64,000 bases of DNA from Iris pallida (taxonomy: Eukaryota; Streptophyta; Magnoliopsida; Asparagales; Iridaceae), in contig JANAVB010003400.1 in NCBI GenBank assembly GCA_029216955.1, positions 18,059,451 through 18,123,450 of the forward strand, given 5' to 3'. Below the pieces are notes generated by a model, which saw nothing but the letters and a program-made list of their open reading frames with translations, searched no databases and was not told where the DNA came from. Position 1 is the stretch's first letter; every line of letters starts with the position of its first letter. The translations under genes and the position numbers were made by a program. This document shows positions 39,501-54,500 of the stretch, piece after piece.

Positions 39501-42500
39501 AAAACTAACAATTAACCTGAGTCCACAATTTAGGCTCTAGTGGTTAACAGTGCCCTGAACGACAATCCACAAGGCACAAAGTGGAATTTTCTAGAACAAG
39601 AAGTATAAACTCAAAGAGGAGTTATAATCAACCGGAGTCTATGATTTAGGCTATACATATTAACCTTTAGAAGAACCACTAGTCGGAAATAATTCTAAAC
39701 AAAATAAAGCCAAACCTGAAAGACATATCAAAAGGAACTACTACTCTAAGAATGTTAACTACCCAAAATGAATCTAGAACTTCCTGAGGTTTTGAGATGT
39801 AGAATATTGTAATTGGGCTCATTCAACAATTATCAGTACTTTGTCCAGTACGTATTCATTTTCCTCGTCATGTATTTTCTGAATCATTGCCACACATACA
39901 TTCTGACATCCGGAGTGCACAGTTAGGGCCAAAAGAGTGGGAGGTGTCAACTGGATCTTGTCTGATTGAAGGTTATCCACATAGGCTGACTTGCCTCACT
40001 GTCATCACTGATTTGTTTGAGATTTTAACTTAAGGAGGTGATATCAATTATGATTAAATATTCCTATACTTGTTTCTATCTTTATTCTCTACTCTTCTTG
40101 ATTCCTTGCCTCCAACCCAAAATATTATTGACATTTTGTAAAATCTAAATTAATAGCACAAAGTAATCTAATTTAAAAGCACAAAGTAGTAGAGAATGAA
40201 TAACTTAAACTAGTTCCATCAAACATCATCTGATGAGGGTTTACCATGGCAAGTATACACTAGAGTCTATTAGATATATGTACGCATCTCCATGACGCTA
40301 CAACATTCATTCTAAATAAAGTAAAAATATGTAGAATTGCAGTGCTAGCTTTCATAACAATATATATACACTTCTGATATCTTAATTTATAACTTAATGA
40401 CTTACATGACAAACTAGAAAAACAAGTGTGTAAAACACAAGAATAAAATGGATTTGATTTGATTTATGTACCTTTAAATGATCAAGTTGGTTTTCAAGAT
40501 CCAATGGACCTAACGCATCATTACCCCTACATTACGGAATTCTTGGTTAGTTACCTTTAAATATGATGACAAATAAAAGGATAACATAAGTATATACTTC
40601 CAACGTATTCTGTTCTTCAGACTTTTTTCCAACAGTCCTACTCCTTCAAGAACATTTGTTATATCATATATCCTCCTCTTCTGGACCTGTCACAGTATGA
40701 AAAAGTGTATATAAAGCTTAAAACTCAGTCCTGAGAATATACAATCTATGTACTCATAAAAGCACATCTTATGCATGTGAAATCCCCATCATCAAATGAT
40801 CATACTTCCAAAATCTCTGCTGCTTTGTTTAAATCCAAAGTTCCATCCTCGGTTTGCTGTAGGAGATTAACGAACTTCTTTGTCAACAAGCCTGTCAAGG
40901 AAATAATATCAGAGGAGCACTGAGGATAATCAATACACTAAATATATCATCCACTAGGTCTCTCTAATATCAACTTACTTAATGAACTATCGTAGCGACA
41001 GTTGTTTGCAGCCGAAGGATCCAAAGATATACCTGAAATTATGCAGCAATGACCCATCAAAGACAATCTATCAAAGAGCACATAAATCTGTTTCTCTTTA
41101 TTCAAACCATCGTCAAAAACCATATCCGGTCAAGCAATCATGAACATTATTCCTTTCATACATTCATATTCAATACACTGACTGCAAAGACTATTGGTAA
41201 AACTTACCATCAACTGACCCAATCTCTTGTGGCATAGATCTTTTATTTTTTGGAGCTTTTCGGGTTTTTGGCCGCTTGGCATCTGGAGAGGAGATATCTG
41301 TAAGTATGCGAGCTTTAATTTCCTCCTTATTTCCTTGTTCAGTTTCCCTTTGAACAATCTGATCTATGTGATCTTCTATTTTGGTTATTGGCGTAAGCTG
41401 CAAAAATGATATATTTTTAACATTGATAGTTAATCGACGAATAATCCAGGACAATAAACAATAAGAACTTAAGAGATTGCAGAAGGAAGATTCATCCCAT
41501 ACTAATTGAAGATGAATAAGCATTATACTCCACAACAAAGACATTCATGTACTTGAAAGTGCATATTTGAAGTGTATACAAATATGAAAATGCATAAATA
41601 TTTCCTGAAGTTAACCGACTAGTCCATATTTTGATAAGTAGATATGAGGACCTTTGGTTAAGTTTAATATCATTTGATTCAAAGTCTAAGTGTCAATTTC
41701 TTGATGTCTACATTATAAGATTGCAAAAACAGAAGTGTCAAAGGTGATACCACCTTGATTCAATGACTAATCATCAGAATGTCATTTAAGTGCACAGGAG
41801 TCCAAATCATATAAACTTGATGAAGTCTCGGGGTAACATTACGTCTGAGTTGCCTCATAATACAGAACATGAATGTAAAACCATCATGCAGAGAGAGAGC
41901 TTCCCCGCACAGAGGAATGAGGCAAAGTCTTGGTACCAATTTCTGGAGAAACAAAATGTTAGTCATATTCTTAAGGAATTTCCCCACTAGCTGACCATCA
42001 ATTTTAAATTTAATTATTTCAATACTTAGCTCTGACAACCATAGATCTGTTGGTGTTTTTGCCTTTGGACTAGAAAAGATAGTCCCACATCGGCTACACC
42101 AAATGGTGAGTATCTCAATATAATGCATTGCTTGTGTTGAGGTGTGCACATGAGGTGTAGTGGGGCACAAGTTTGTGCCATGTGGAAGTATTTTCCTAGA
42201 AGGAAAAAGGATTAAATCCAACAAGGATGCAAGTTAATTTTTGTTGTGCGGACTCGGACTCGGACACGGACTCCAGGATGTCTCGTGCATGCACGGGAGT
42301 GTTCGGGAGGTAGGCGTGGACTGGCACACTTCTATGCTGATTGTGGGATGATCTAAAATATCAAACTCTATTTTTGAGTATTGGTATTTTAGTCCCACAT
42401 CGGATAGGAGAAGAGGTGAAGTCTCAACTCCACTCTATAAATAGAGCCCCTTGGCCTCCTTTGAAAGATGCACCAAGAAGAGAGTTAAGGGAATCTGTAA

Positions 42501-45500
42501 AGTCCAGGAAGCCCGTTCAAGTCTCAAATATTGACTTACGAACGTTCCAGAAGTTCTTCGTGAACTTGCTGGTTCCTGGAAGCTGTTCGTGCTCGTGTGG
42601 GGCGAATAAAGCTTTGAGCAACGGTGGTTCATTCACCCCGGCATCTCATTCTCGCCTGTCATCGCTGCTGTTGCCTTTCTCAGTAACTTCTTTTTAGAAG
42701 CTCTACTGCCGATAGTCGCTTGCACAAAAGTCTCTTTAGATTTTTTGTGTATTACGTAGAATCTTTTTAGATCCTCGTAATTCAGAATCCTCCAGGATCT
42801 CTGTTGCACATCTTCTTTAAGGTGTAGCATTTGAAACGTTGTCTTTACAATTGTTTCAGTTTTAGAATTTTCCATCGAAAATTGTGCCTCGGCACTAACA
42901 ATCTCAAAGCTTCATTGAGAAGATGGATAATTCTCGTGCTTCGCTCATCGATACCGGCTTTAACAAGTTGGAGAAATTCGATGGCGAACACTTCCAGATA
43001 TGGAGACGAAAGGTCACTTTAAATCTTCAACTCGTGAATGTTGATCACGTGCTGTCAGAAGAAGAACCGATCGTTCCAACCACTGGATCTGCTGCGGCTG
43101 TGGCCGCTGCTACGACCAAGCAAGCGAAGTGGAAGAGAGAAAACAGTATATGCAAACTACTGATACTCAATTCCATGGAAGACTCTCTGGCAGAGTCCTA
43201 CTCCAAGAAGACATCTGCCAAAGAGATATGGGACTCCTTGGGAAAGCTCTATGAAGATGACGAGAACCGGTCCAAGATCTTCATGGTAGAAAAATACCAT
43301 AAGTGGACCTTCGAAGACGAGAAGTCGATGCTGCCCCAAGTGAAGGAGTTTCTGAAGTTGCGTCAGAAACTAGAAGACGAGAACATGCCCCTCGTCGACA
43401 AGTTTGTCGTTGGAGGGATCGTCGCGAAACTTCCTGCAGGATGGAGCAACTTCTATGCAAGGATGCATCGAAAGAAGATGAAAATTAGCTTAGAAGATTT
43501 CTTGCAAGAGATCCATGTTGAGGACGAGATGCGCTCTCAACAGAAGATGGATACTCTGTCCAAGCAACTGGCGAAGGCAAATCTGGTCCAAACCAGAGAA
43601 TACCAGGGGAAGCAGGCTGCTTCTCATTGCAAAAAGAAGGACTTCACGAATCTGAAAGTGAAGGGTCCTGCTTTCAAGCAGCAGAAGTCCAAGTCCCATG
43701 TGACTTGCTTCAATTGTGGCAAGAAGGACCACTACAAATCCGAATGCAAGTCCAAGCCCAAAGAACAAAGTGAGCCTAGTAAGGTTTCTATGATTACTAA
43801 TCTAGTTGCCATGATAGCACAGGTTGCAACTGTGGGGGCTGACTTGGACTGGTGGATAGACACTGGTGCGACCTGCCATGTCTGTTCAGACAAGGACTGG
43901 TTCGTCTCTTATGAGCCAACTTCAGAGAAGGTCATAATGGCAAACCAGGCACAAGCTGAAGTACTGGAGATCGGGACGGTGGAGCTGAAACTCACATCGG
44001 GGAACACTCTGACGCTTCAAGGTGTGAAGCATGTTCCAGTAATTGCTAAGAACCTGATCTCTGAAAGTCTGCTCTGCAACGCAGGCTTGAGGATGGACAT
44101 CAATGCTGGCCAGTTGGTGATGTCCAAGAAGGGTACATTCTTCGGGAAAGCTTTCCAAACTGAAGGAATGTACAAGATTCAGCTTGTTGTAACCCAGCAT
44201 GATAATATAAATGCAATCACTTTTTCTGATTATTCTCTTGAGTTGTGGCATAATAGGCTAGGACATGTTCATTGTAAAAGGATTTACAGAATGTCTAGTC
44301 TAAGATTTATCTCCAAGTGTGGGGGTAAGGTAGAGAAATGCGAAGTATGTGCTCAGACGAAGATCACAAGAAAACCCTTTCACAGGGTCCATTGAAGCAC
44401 AGATCTTCTGGAGTTGGTTCACTCAGATATCTGTGACTTCAAACAATTCTCTACAAAGGCCGGGATGAAGTATTTCATTACTTTCATCGATGACTTCTCA
44501 AAGTATGCTTTCGTCTACTTGCTCAAGTCTAAAGACGAAGCATTCGAGAAGTTCAAGGAGTTCAGGGCCGAGGCTGAGCGGCAAACTGGACAACAACTCA
44601 AGAGGTTAAGGAGTGATCGAGGCGGGGAGTATCGGTCTCATGAATTCTTATCATTCTGCAAAGAACATGGAATCATCAATGAGACAACGGCTCCGTACTC
44701 TCCTCAATCCAACGGAGTAGCAGAAAGGAAGAACAGAACGTTGACAGAGATGATGAACTCCATGCTGTTGACTGCGGGTCTTCCAAAGTGCTACTGGGGA
44801 GAAGCTGCACTAACGGCAACGTTCATTCTGAACAGAGTACCATATGCAACTTCTGACATAACTCCTCATGAGCTCTGGTTCAAAGTCAGACCTAACTTGA
44901 ATGTCATTCGAGTGTGGGGGTGTCTGGCTTATGTGAAGCTCCCGGATCTGAAGATTCAGAAGCTGGGGACAAGGACTACGAAGGCGATCTTCTTGGGGTA
45001 TGCCGAGAAGAGTGATGCTCGGAGATTCCTTGATATCGAGTCAAACCATATCATCGAATCTCGCGATGCTGAATACTTTGAAGACAAGTTTGCAAAACAC
45101 AAGAATATTGTTCTCGCGGATCTTCCGGAGAATGATGAGGGTACAAAGCAGACATAAGTCTTTAATGAACCAGTAGTCCAAGATGAAGCTGTCGTCAAGG
45201 AGACACCAGCTGAACCAGAACTCGCTGAGCCGTCAACTAAGCGAACGAGGAGGCCGAAAGACTTCGGAGATGACTTCGTCACCTATCATGTGGAAGCAGA
45301 TCCGCTTACCTATAATGAGGCGATGAAGACCAGAGATGCTGTATTCTGGAAGGAGGCGATAGACAACGAGATTGACTCAATCACCTCCAACAAAACATGG
45401 GTATTGGTTGACCTGCCAGAAGGAGCAAGACCCATCGGATGCAAATGGATCTTCAAGAAGAAGATGAAAGCAGATGGAACCATTGACAAGTTCTAGGCCA

Positions 45501-48500
45501 GGCTAGTGGCCAAGGGGTTTGCTCAGAAGCAGGGGATCGACTACTTTGACACTTATGCTCCAGTAGCTCGGATGACCACCATCAGATTGTTAATTGCTCT
45601 AGCAGCAATACACAAGCTGGTGATACATCAGATGGATGTGAAAATGGCATTCCTTAATGGCGAGCTGACCGAAGAGATCTACATGCAACAACCAGAAGGT
45701 TTTGTCGTCAGAGGTCTGGAAGACGGTCTGCAAGTTGATGAAGTCTCTGTATGGTTTGAAACAAGCTCCCAAAATGTGGCATGAGAAGTTTGACAAGGTG
45801 ATAAGGTCAAATGGCTACAGGGTCAGTGAAACAGACAAGTGTGTCTATACGAAGTTTGCTGACGGAAGAGGAGTAATCGTTTGTCTTTACGTAGACGACA
45901 TGCTAATCCTAGGTACGGATTTAAGCTGCGTCACAGAGAAAGAAATTCCTCTCGACCAAGTTCAGTATGAAGGACTTGGGAGATGCCGACGTAATCTTGG
46001 GACTCAAGATCATCCGGACAGGCACTGGAATAGCGCTGTCACAATCTCATTATATTGAGAAGATGCTCACTCGCTACGGGTATCAAGATCTTCCCATAAT
46101 TGATACACCGTACCGGAGTGATCAGAAGCTGGAGCCTAATTCGAGGGAAAGCGTCAGGCAGTTGGAGTACGCTAGCGTCATCGGAAGCTTGATGTACGCT
46201 ACTACTACCACAAGGCCTGACATAGCTTTTGCCGTGGGAATGCTGAGTCGGTTCACTAGCAATCCAGGCGTTGAGCACTGGAAAGCTGTGAAGCGTGTTA
46301 TGAGATATCTCAAGAAAACTCAGACATATGCACTTTTCTACAGCGGAGATCCGTCAGTAGTGGAAGGCTTCAGTGATGCTAGCTGGTGTTCAGATATGAA
46401 GAGCGAGTATTCCACAGGTGGATTCGTATTCGCCATGGGCGGAGCTGCTATATCGTGGAAGTCGAAGAAGCAGACTATGTTATCTCGCTCCTCCATGGAA
46501 TCTGAATTCTTTGTATTGGATGCTGCTGCAGATGAAGCAGAGTGGCTTCGGGAGCTCATGTATGATCTTCCGGTGGTTGGGGCGCAGATACCGGCAATAC
46601 CGATATACTGTGACAAACAGGCGGCAGCAGCAGTGACATCAAATGAACTCTTCAACGGGAAGAAGAGAACAGTGCGGTTGAAGCACAGAGCAGTACACGA
46701 TCTTATCAAGAGAGGTGTTATTGCAGTGATTGATGTTCGGAGTCAGGAGAACCTGGCGGATCCGTTCACCAAGGGCCTCAAGCGCCAGCTGGTCGATGAC
46801 ACAGCTTGTAAAATGGGTTTGAAGGCATTCTGATAGTGTGTCTTTGTAATCCTACCATAAAGTTTTATGCTATTAGTTCAAAGAGAAATCTACTAGGCAT
46901 CTAACTTTTGGTTCAAAGGAGGATCACTGACTGGGAAACTATCAGGTAACAGTGGGTACTTGTTCTCTGGAACATGGAAGGGATACGGACCCATAACCAC
47001 TGTTGTCTACTATGTATTTTCTGCGGAAAAACAGATCCTGTGGAAGGTTGGCTTAAACGTCTTAATGAGTTCTCAGGCAGAGTGAATGCCTGGTGTGCTT
47101 TACAGGAAGCACGGTAGAGCAGCACTACAAGGAGTGAAACTCCATGCTACAGTGGGGTGACTCCACCATGAGGTTCCCAAGTAGGGGTAATGCCTCGGCT
47201 TTGCAAGCCAAGTCATAGCGGCGTAGCACCGCAAATAGGCAGGTAGCCTAATGCTATATGACGTAATTAAAGAGTTGTAGACAGCACTACAAAGGGGAGG
47301 ATGGCCCCATGTTACAGTGGCACGACACCACGATGAGGTACCCAGGTAGGGGTAAAGCCTCGGCATTGCAAGCCATGTCGTTGTGGCGTAACACCGCAAG
47401 GAAGCCTTAGGCTTCATGCTGGATAGTTTGGCACTACAAAGAGGCTTGTGACCTCATGCTACAGTAGTATGACACTACGATGAGGTTCCCAGGTAGGGGT
47501 AATGCCTCGACTTCAGGCCATGTCATAGCGGCGTAGCACCGCAAGGAAGCGCAAGGCTTCATACCACATCTCTTTAATAAAGAACTCACCTATAGTGTAT
47601 GGAAAGAGATATCAGGCCGTCTCTTGAGGGTAAACTTGTAGACGCCCAAAATTATACACTGAAACCAGGCTGGCACAGGGCCTTCAATGTGCAGCCAGAA
47701 GCACAGTTGATGTCATTATGTGAGTAGGAAGAATTGCAGTTATGGTGCAGAATTCAAGGCTTAGTCCATTCTTGTATCATGCTGTTATTTAACCTATGCG
47801 GGAAGATTCAAGTCGTAGCGACATCTCTCCTAATGCATGATGGGCAGTCACTGTGGGGAACGCTCAACCCATATATTGAGATATGTGGGGAATTGTTGGT
47901 GTTTTTGCCTTTGGACTAGAAAAGATAGTCCCACATCGGCTACACCAAATGGTGAGTATCTCAATATAATGCATTGCTTGTGTTGAGGTGTGCACATGAG
48001 GTGTAGTGGGGCACAAGTTTGTGCCATGTGGAAGTATTTTCCTAGAAGAAAAAAGGATTAAATCCAACAAGGATGCAAGTTAATTTTTGTTGTGCGGACT
48101 CGGACTCGGACACGGACTCCAGGATGTCTCGTGCATGCACGGGAGTGTTCGGGGGGTAGGCGTGGACTGGCACACTTCTATGCTGTAAGCCCCCTGAATT
48201 TCAGGGCTGTTTTAAATTTTTCTAAATGAATTATTATCGATAAATATATTATTATTTAATTGTTTAGATCATTAATGTACCTTTCCGTAGCTTTGACTTC
48301 TGGAGCGTCAGGGATACCAATCTCTGTAAACTCTCTTCACGAGTTTTGAAGTAGACAAGATTATCTTTGTTTTAATATATCCTGTCCCACTTGAATTCGT
48401 TCCCTTGTGCTTTTTTTGTATCGCGCAAGTTCGGGTCAACTTAGGCCAATTAATCGTTGAATATTATTCCCACTTTTATTTTTTATCATCGTTTGCACGT

Positions 48501-51500
48501 TACCGTTGCTTTTAATTTAGGAACACCAGATCAGCCATTTTCTCAAAACCAACTTCTCATAAATGATCTACTCGAGACGCTCTTCACCCATGACCTTCGT
48601 GTCCCACTCAGACACTCCATTTTGTGCTCCATTTTCTTCGCACAACTTCCGGGTCAATTTAGGCCGATTTATTCTCTACCGTGAAACCCGATTTATTTTC
48701 CAATTTAATTTCGGGACCCGACATCGATCCAACCTAGCCGACCTAAAGTATGGACGTGGCCCACATGAAGCCTACTCCCCACATGAAACTTGTGTCCCAT
48801 TTATTGGAGTCCTCGCATGGTATTTATTTACCCATGATTATAAATCCCTATTTTAATTTAGTTATTGCCCCCTGTCCGATTTCGACCCGACCCGGTTTGA
48901 CCGAACCCAGTCCAAGCTCCATGTTACTCTCCATCACCATCACCCTCAGCCTCATTACCCTTGAAAAATACTAAATATTCATTCTACCTATTTGTAATAT
49001 TTATTGGAAATTTCATTGATTTTAATCTATAGGAATAACCTATTTTTCCTACAAATAAATTCCTAGCCTTTGATTCCCCTCATTTAATCCTCACCATCCA
49101 TAACACCTCACACCCCACCTTATTCCCCCCATGTGGTCAGCCGACCTTCCCCTCCCCCTCTCTCTAAATATCCATATTTCTCTCTCTCTCTTCTCTAACA
49201 CACAACACACACACTCATATAATATATACATAACCATCTCTCTCTCTCCATAACACACCCCCCTCACCTCCACCTCACAGTAGGAGAACACCCCCCCTCT
49301 CTTCAGCCGACCTCTCTCTCTCCCCCTCTCTCAAATATCTCACTCTCTCTCTCTCTCTATTCTCACTCTCTCCTTATATTTTTATACACTCACACACATA
49401 CAAAGCAAACACAACACACACACATCTCCATCTCTCTCTCCCTCTCACTCGGCCGAACACCACCACCACCCCCTCCATGCTCGGCCGAACACCACCACCT
49501 CCATGGCCGAGCTCCTCCCTCTTCTCCTCCTCCTCTTCCTCTATTATTTTTCTCTTCCCATCACCCTCACCATCATCTTCCCACCACCGCCACCACCTCC
49601 ACAAGCCGCCGCCACCACCGCACAGCCCCCCTCGCCGTGCCCCGGCGACGCGCCGCCGCACGCCGCCGCACCACGCGCCGCAGCAGCAGCTGCGAGCAGC
49701 AGCAGCAACATGCGGCAGTAGCTGCCGCGCCGCCCACCCCCCCCCGCGCGCGCGCATGGGCGCGTGGCGCGCGCCCCCGCAGCCGCCACCGGCCACCGGC
49801 GACCCCCTCACCGGCGCGCGACCCCCCGGCGATCACCCCCTGGCCGCCGCCTTCCTCCCCGACGTGTGAAACACACTATTCGTGCGTTTACGTCGAAATC
49901 CCGTCGGCGCGCGCGAGTTTGGAACTCAGAATTCGCGTCCCGTCGCAGCAACTTCGCACAGATTTTCTGGTCAATCCGACCGTTGGATCGGCGATTTCTT
50001 CGCTCCGTCTCAATCTCGGTATATCCATCTTCACTCCTGTCAATTTTCGTCCGTTAATTTCGTCGTTTGATACCTCAAAACTGGCCACCAAGTTGACGTT
50101 TTAAATTGAACTGTTTTTGGACAGTTTCGTGGAGCCGACTTCGTCAGCTCGTAACTTCGCCGTCGCAGCTCCGTTTTGCGCACCGTCAGTTCCGGTGCAC
50201 AGCTGGTATAACCATCTTCCTGTCTCCTTTATATTTCGTTTCATTTTAAGCACGTTTGGTTGGTTGAATTCGACGCCAAAGTTGGCCGTCCGGATTCTTT
50301 AAATCGCATTTGTTAAATTCCATTTTTGAACCCGGGACTCCGGATTCAATTTCTGACACCACCAGTAGACTCGTGGCGTCGTTCTGGCCTGTTTTCATAT
50401 AAAGTTTGCTTGATTTGGAGAACGTGGGCCCTGGCACGCATTTCGGTGCAAAACGGGTCCCACTTTTCGAGTCAACGGGTCACTTTGAGATCGGCTCATC
50501 GGAATTCCATTCCGGATATACCGTTGAGTTCGTATCGTCATTCTGGACTCGTTGACCTATAATTTGCTGAGTTTTGAAGACGTTTGCTCCGGCACGCATT
50601 TTCGTGCAAACCGGATACCAAGTGTCGCGTCAACGTATCATTTTGAGATCGGCACATCGGAATTCCAATTTCGGATATACCGTTGGGTTCGTATCATCAT
50701 TCTGGATTCGTGGACATATAATTTGCTAGGTTTTGTAGACTTCTTTTCCGACACGCTTTTCGGTGCAAAGTGTGTCCAACGGCGGACATCATTTTGATCC
50801 GAAATTACCGTTTTCCCCTGTGTCCAAATTGGACTTATGGGTAGGCTATCCTAGCTGATTTGACCGTTCTGGACACGTTGGTGATATTTATTTTATCATC
50901 CGACAACATCTGTAGATTTTGATTATATATTATTCTTAATTTATAATTAATTATTTTTCTAGATAATGTTACTTTCTGGTTTTGAATTTTTATATATATT
51001 TTAATTTCTGTAAAAATCTAGGAAAAATTGTATTTAAATACTATGTTAACTTATCTAATTTATTATAATTTTTCCAGTATTTAATAAGTACTTTTGGTAT
51101 TTTATAAAAATAGGAAAACAGAACTCATTTTCAGTATATTTATGTTTGCTGATTTTTAATAAATATTTATGAGGGTTTATAAATCCCAGAAAAATTAGTA
51201 TAAATTTCTATAATTAACAAGGATTATTTTGGTACTTTATTTTATATATATTTAAGCTTTTTGTCTATCTCAAAAATTATTGGAACTTAATGTACAGTTT
51301 GATTTATTTATTAAATAATTACGACTTTCAATATTTTGTGTTGATTTGAGTTATAGGCGTATTGGACCTCACCCCGCACTAGTATAAAGGCCCTAGAATA
51401 TTTGTTTGGATATAGTGGCACATCACATTAGACTTTTATGCTAGGTCCCCATTTAGTTAGTATCCAGTCAGGAGTCGTGTCACACCACTAGTGTAATCTT

Positions 51501-54500
51501 GATCATAGCTTAGAACTGAGTCTGTATATCATTATTGACAGGACACCGGACATCTATACCTTCGTACTAGTATTCTTGCTTTGCTCGAGGCAAGTACATC
51601 TACACACTCATTTACTGTCTTTTAATGCTAGAACATGTATTAACCCTGTTAAAATACTGCTTTCTGAATAACTGCAAGTTAAATCTTCACATGTTACATT
51701 AAAATGGTCCCTACCATGCTTAGGACAGTTATCATATCTTCACATGCTTCTTACTGGTTCTCAGCACATGTTTCACTATGCTTTATACGGCTCTGAGTAT
51801 TCATATGTTTGTACTGCTCCCAGTACCTGTCATGCTTATACCGCTCCCGGTATCTTTCACATGCTTTTACTGTTCTCGTATCTCTTACATGTTTAGAATA
51901 TGGGTTATGGGGAAACTGATAGTTGAGTACGTGATCATAGCCCCACGCTACGACCTTGGCCGTGTAGGGTCTACATTATGCATGTAGGCTTTGCCAGAGG
52001 CCAATATCCCGAGGCACTTGTACGTGTGTACATTTAGGCATGTACGGAAGTACATATTGTTCTTACTGGTGGCACTCCACCCTCAGCACCTCTTGACCGA
52101 TCACGTACCTGCTCCAGTTTTAAACATTATATATACATCTGTCTATATGACATATGTATCCTTGCCATGATAGATTATGAGTTATACCATGATTCCAGAT
52201 ATGCCATGTTTCCTGTGTTACTATGATACTGTGATCCCAGTTGTACCATGAGACCATGTTTCCAGTATTTCTTATTTTACAGACTTATCACACCATGTTT
52301 CTTGTTGTACATCTCTTTCATTATATGTTCAGTACTTTAGTTGTAGAGGTTGTACTTGCTCCCGTCCTGACAGGATAACGTTGTAGGTATACTTTTCGAG
52401 GAGGAAACGCTGTGTGTTACATATTATGGTACTGCATTGAGGACCTGGCCTTAGCTCCAGAAGAGGCCCCAGCGGGGAACCTTGCTTAGTTATTTTCATG
52501 TGTTTTGAGACTTAGACTTTGGTATGTTCTTATATTTGGATACTGGACTTTGTCTCCAGTTAGATACTTTGGTTATGTATTATTAAATCTGTGTTTGTTT
52601 ACCTTCGCTTATAGATGCTGTGTTGTGATGAACCTTTAAATGTGATTTTAGAACTGTTAGCAGCTTAGATCCTTTATTGTTTATTCTAGAACAGCTTACT
52701 GCGCTTTAACCAAGCGTAGGCTGGACATGGCTCGGCCCGGCCCAACAATTTGGGTATCGGGTCGTGACATATGCTGATTGTGGGATGATCTAAAATATCA
52801 AACTCTATTTTTGAGTATTGGTATTTTAGTCCCACATCGGATAGGAGAAGAGGTGAAGTCTCAACTCCACTCTATAAATAGAGCCCCTTGGCCTCCTTTG
52901 AAAGATGCACCAAGAAGAGAGTTAAGGGAGTCTGTAAAGTCCAGGAAGCCCGTTCAAGTCTCAAATATTGACTTACGAGCGTTCCAGAAGTTCTTCGTGA
53001 ACTTGCTAGTTCCTGGAAGCTGTTCGTGCTCGTGTGGGGCGAATAAAGCTTTGAGCAACGGTGGTTCATTCACCCCAGCATCTCATTCTCGCCTGTCATC
53101 GCTGATGTTGCCTTTCTCAGTAACTTCTTTTTAGAAGCTCTACTGCCGATAGTCGCTTGCACAAAAGTCTCTTTAGATTTTTTGTGTATTACGTAGAATC
53201 TTTTTAGATCCTCGTAATTCAGAATCCTCCAGGATCTCTGTTGCACATCTTCTTTAAGGTGTAGCATTTGAAACGTTGTCTTTACAATTGTTTCAGTTTC
53301 AGAATTTTCCATCGAAAATTGTGCCTCGGCACTAACAAGATCAAGGTAACAACAATATAAGCTTTCCATTAGAAAATCATGAACTTTTAACGTAAATCCA
53401 TGATATCTAATCCTATTATACAGTATCTGATAACTTTTATAACTCTTCAGAAACACCATCCATACAATTATGGATTCATCAACCTTCATTTTGGAAGCAA
53501 TAATTAGCTTGCGTGTTCTCTTCTCTAGAGAACTCCTAGAAATGACCTTTGTCCAGTTGTTGACTTCAATAGAAAGTAATAATTAAGCAGATTGGTTCCT
53601 TTTGTAGGGTTAATCAATCTCCTAGCCCAAGCCTAATTCAGCGGCAAAAACTCCAAGCATATAGTTCAATATTCTCAAATTATCATATAATATGATCCTA
53701 ACTTCAAGCAATATCTAATCTTGCTGAAAATGATAAAATAATTGACACCAAGAGCTCTCCGCTACATTCTAGACTGTTGACTATGACAAAGCTGTTATAA
53801 ATACTACACACACATTCAATCCTTCACTTCCAAACTTATTTGACATAACCTTGTAACTTAACAAGAAATCTACTGCTCAAGTTTGAAGATTGAGAACTAT
53901 AAAATCGCATGTAAATTTCCACATTAGGATCTTTCTCGATATTAATAAAAGGTTTATTTGCATAAAAGTACCATGAAGTTTTCCTATAATCACTTTAACA
54001 CCACAAAATTTTTTGTTTACATCGATACGATTTTTTTAAGTCATTGTACTTTGCTAGCATTTGTTAGTCCACAATCAGATTTTAGACTTTCAATCGCATA
54101 CAATGCGCATGACTGATTTAGGCCAATTCAATCCCTCTAATGAAACCTTAACATTTATGTTCCACCTCTATTCATCCCTCACCTCCTTCACTACAGCTTC
54201 CTCTACCTCTGTCCCACATAAGAATCTCTATCTACACCATTTCATGCTCATCCATCATCATCTCTTCCTCTACACCATCCAAAACTCACTTCCTCCTCCA
54301 TCTTTTACCTTCACCATTTAACCTCCTCTACCTCATAATCCTTCATTCACTTCCATCTCCACTGCTTCCACCTCACAATCCTTTATCTTTGCCTCTATCT
54401 CCACTTCCTCCAACATCACCTCAAAATCCACTTCTCCTTCACATTCCTTCCCATAATGTCTGCCAACCAACTAAATATACTTCCACCCAAGTCCAAAAAC

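Larger units (their letters stand above)
36579..40471 (-). other. E2F intron 6 with old repeat fragments
   Basis: A 3.9-kb intron. Besides the LTR remnant, coding-like fragments and tandem duplication listed separately, 38,240-39,400 and 39,660-40,470 hold no gene, microsatellite or transposon end that I recognise. Confidence 0.7.
42048..53337 (+). mobile_element. Copia retrotransposon in E2F intron 1 (nested solo LTR in its 3' LTR)
   Basis: LTRs at 42,048-42,900 (853 bp) and 47,894-48,183 plus 52,775-53,337, with TGTTGG..CTAACA ends. The target duplication AGATC is perfect (42,043-42,047 and 53,338-53,342). It lies antisense to E2F. The two LTRs differ at few positions, so insertion is recent compared with the second Copia copy. 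The pol frame is already broken. Confidence 0.95.

Noticed and set aside
42435..42875. Minus-strand frames in the Copia LTR, repeated at 52,872-53,489
   Set aside because: They overlap the Copia LTR promoter and leader and recur only as LTR copies.
49374..50104. Proline/alanine/arginine-rich open frames on both strands
   Set aside because: They lie in the GC-rich pocket of a solo LTR bounded by exact target duplications. Composition, not selection, explains the frames.
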